Source of the DNA: Opitutia bacterium UBA7350 | GTDB lineage: Bacteria > Verrucomicrobiota > Verrucomicrobiia > Opitutales > Coraliomargaritaceae | DNA: 6,955 nucleotides | Assembly (NCBI GenBank): GCA_002470925.1 | Contig: DKOX01000114.1 | Location: forward strand, 1-6,955 | Direction: 5' to 3' | In this document: piece by piece, positions 5,680 through 6,955 of the stretch | Layout of the letters: the number at the start of each line of letters is the position of its first letter | How positions within the stretch are numbered: position 1 is the stretch's first letter | Program-made: the position numbers and the translations under genes | The notes under the pieces: generated by a model | Told to the model about the DNA's origin: nothing | Databases searched by the model: none | The model's input: only the letters and a program-made list of their open reading frames with translations

Positions 5680-6648
5680 TTGAAACGTTTGAAAAATTTA
5701 AAAGGCATGGTTAAGGCCGTCGATTTCGCCAAGCAGAACGGCCTCTACATGGTGTTGTTCGCGCTCGCCGGGTTTTTCTCATTTGCCACCGAGAATTTCC
5801 TTGTGAGCCATAACCTAATGAATGTGGCCCGGCAGGTCTCCATGCTCGGCATTGCGGCGGTTGGTTTCGCCTTCGTTCTTTTACTGGGCGGTATCGACCT
5901 CTCGGTCGGATCGGTGATTACGTTGGTCAATGTGGTTTGCGGCTGGTTTATGGTCAACGCGGGTTTGAACCCGGTGCTAGCGATCTTCATTACTTTGGCG
6001 ATGGCCACCATGATCGGCTTCGCCAACGGTTGGATCATTGCCAATATTCAGATGCCCCCGCTCATCGTGACGCTGGCAATGATGATCATCATCGAGGGCG
6101 TCGCCTTCCTTATTAGTAAGGGCTTGCCGATCTACGGCTTTCCTGAGTCCTTTGCCGTGATCGGGCAGGGTTACCTCGGACCGATCCCGATTCCGGTGGT
6201 CATCATGATCGCGGTGCTTGCGTTGGGAGCCTTTATTTTGAACAAGACTTTCTTTGGCCGTTACTTCTATGCGGTAGGCGGCAATGAAGAAGCTGCCAAA
6301 CTCTCTGGGATCAAGGTCAAGAACGTCAAGTACCTCGTCTATTCGCTCTCCGGTTTCTTTGCTGGTGTGGCTGGTATCGTGATCCTGTCACGGACCAACT
6401 CGGCCACGGTTACCGCCGGTAAGATGCTCGAGCTCGAGATCCTGACCGCTTGTGTGCTCGGTGGCATCAGTGTGACCGGTGGTGTGGGACGCATTTCCAA
6501 CGTCATCGCCGGTGTTTTGATTCTTGGAGTGCTCAGTAACGGCATGGTTTTGATGAACGTGACTGAGTTTACCCAAATGGTGATCAAAGGCTCCGTGCTG
6601 TTGCTTGCGGTAGCCTTCGACTGCTTGCAACACCGCAAGACCAGCTAA
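5680..6648 (+). CDS. Sugar ABC transporter permease (RbsC-like, BPD_transp_2 family)
   Basis: The 322-residue inner-membrane permease that should form a homodimer channel with the double-domain ATPase. After a basic N-terminus (MKRLKNLKGMVK) come repeated hydrophobic segments, roughly 21-38, 55-70, 76-93, 97-122, 128-146, 170-187, 217-236, 252-262, 274-292 and 300-315. The family motif GGIDLSVGS (70-78) is intact. The cytoplasmic loop GRYFYAVGGNEEAAKLSGI (193-211) is the ATPase-docking region. The later motif VLGGISVTGGVG (259-270) corresponds to the VLGGTSLxGG stretch of RbsC. Length is normal. Translation starts at TTG, supported by the AAGGAG at 5665-5670. Only one permease gene is present, as usual for CUT2 systems. 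Confidence 0.94.
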   Translation: MKRLKNLKGMVKAVDFAKQNGLYMVLFALAGFFSFATENFLVSHNLMNVARQVSMLGIAAVGFAFVLLLGGIDLSVGSVITLVNVVCGWFMVNAGLNPVLAIFITLAMATMIGFANGWIIANIQMPPLIVTLAMMIIIEGVAFLISKGLPIYGFPESFAVIGQGYLGPIPIPVVIMIAVLALGAFILNKTFFGRYFYAVGGNEEAAKLSGIKVKNVKYLVYSLSGFFAGVAGIVILSRTNSATVTAGKMLELEILTACVLGGISVTGGVGRISNVIAGVLILGVLSNGMVLMNVTEFTQMVIKGSVLLLAVAFDCLQHRKTS

Positions 6649-6651
6649 TCC

Positions 6652-6675
6652 ATGAACACAAGGAGTGCATCATGA
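6652..6675 (+). other. Seven-codon leader frame overlapping the next start codon
   Basis: An ATG at 6652 opens a seven-residue frame (MNTRSAS) ending in TGA at 6673-6675. It overlaps the ATG at 6672 as ATGA and spans the next gene's ribosome-binding site. It has no Shine-Dalgarno of its own. It may be chance, or it may couple translation of the last gene to ribosomes leaving the permease. Confidence 0.2.
6660..6665 (+). promoter_or_regulatory. Strong ribosome-binding site of the cytidylate-kinase-like gene
   Basis: AAGGAG is placed six bases before the ATG at 6672, near the ideal spacing. It is the best-placed ribosome-binding site in the window. It decides between the ATGs at 6652 and 6672 and shows that the last gene is meant to be translated from the operon message. 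Confidence 0.8.
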
Positions 6676-6955
6676 ATACCATCGCAATTTCCAGACTCGT
6701 CGGCAGTGATGCTGGCGCGATTGCGCTGCAGTTGGCAGAGACTCTCGGCTACGACCTTGTCGACAAAGCCGTCCTTCAAGGCACCTTGCAGCAGTATGGG
6801 CTGACCCGTTTCGGGGAACTCTACACCACGCCGCCCAACCTGTGGGATTTGGCCAACTCAAAGAACCTCGAAATCGTTTCGATGCTCAACGATACCATGC
6901 AGGCTCTGGCGCATCGCGGAGGCACTGTGATCCTCGCGCGGGGCGGTTATGTGGC
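6672..6955 (+). CDS. Cytidylate-kinase-like family protein, 5' part (cut by window end)
   Basis: Only the first 94 residues are present. The frame stays open to the window edge. The start IAISRLVGSDAGAIALQLAE (4-23) followed by LGYDLVDKAVL (25-35), and the later LAHRGGTVILARGG (79-92), match the layout of the cytidylate-kinase-like (Cytidylate_kin2) P-loop family. There the usual pattern is ISRxxGSGGxxIAxxLAExLGY, Asp-Lys, then RGxxVIxGRG. The glycine-rich loop is altered here: GSDAGA replaces the usual GSGG. Such proteins resemble CMP kinase but few have a tested function. The gene lies 23 bp after the permease stop with a strong ribosome-binding site, so it is probably the next gene of the sugar-uptake operon. 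A role in nucleotide or sugar phosphorylation is inference; a regulatory or non-catalytic role is equally possible. Confidence 0.7.
   Translation, partial: MNTIAISRLVGSDAGAIALQLAETLGYDLVDKAVLQGTLQQYGLTRFGELYTTPPNLWDLANSKNLEIVSMLNDTMQALAHRGGTVILARGGYV

Overview
The window looks like part of a chromosome from a Gram-negative bacterium. The encoded tRNA CCA end, the mix of strong and absent Shine-Dalgarno sequences, a lipoprotein-type sugar-binding protein and a hybrid GntR/LacI regulator all fit. A Verrucomicrobiota-type host (Opitutales/Puniceicoccales-like) is my best guess from the general look of the proteins. That guess is inference, not shown by any marker gene.

Layout. Bases 1-527 are AT-rich and hold no gene I can support. 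Within them, 341-440 is a GC-richer, foldable patch with a promoter-like sequence before it and a T-rich end. A tRNA-Asn(GUU) gene follows at 571-645, with its own promoter (TTGACA, 16-base spacer, AATTAT) and a hairpin/T-tract terminator. The region 646-879 is a spacer that contains the probable 3' terminator of the regulator gene. The gene at 880-1992 (minus) encodes an AraR-like regulator with a GntR-type DNA-binding domain and a LacI-type sugar-sensing domain. A divergent control region at about 1996-2101 carries repeated ATGTAA half-sites, a 22-bp near-palindrome and promoter-like elements facing both ways.

To the right lies a same-strand sugar-uptake operon. It encodes a PfkB-family, fructokinase-like kinase (2123-3034), a periplasmic sugar-binding lipoprotein (3085-4050), an RbsA-type double-domain ABC ATPase (4188-5666) and an RbsC-type permease (5680-6648). 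The start of a cytidylate-kinase-like protein (from 6672) follows and is cut off by the window edge. Gaps between genes are 50, 137, 13 and 23 bp.

How it works together (inference). The lipoprotein captures a sugar in the periplasm, the permease and ATPase import it, and the PfkB kinase phosphorylates it for central metabolism. The divergently encoded regulator probably senses that sugar or its phosphate and controls both itself and the operon through the ATGTAA sites. The kinase resembles fructokinase more than ribokinase while the transporter is of the ribose/CUT2 class, so the substrate is not settled. The least expected component is the cytidylate-kinase-like gene at the distal end, read through a strong ribosome-binding site 23 bp after the permease stop.
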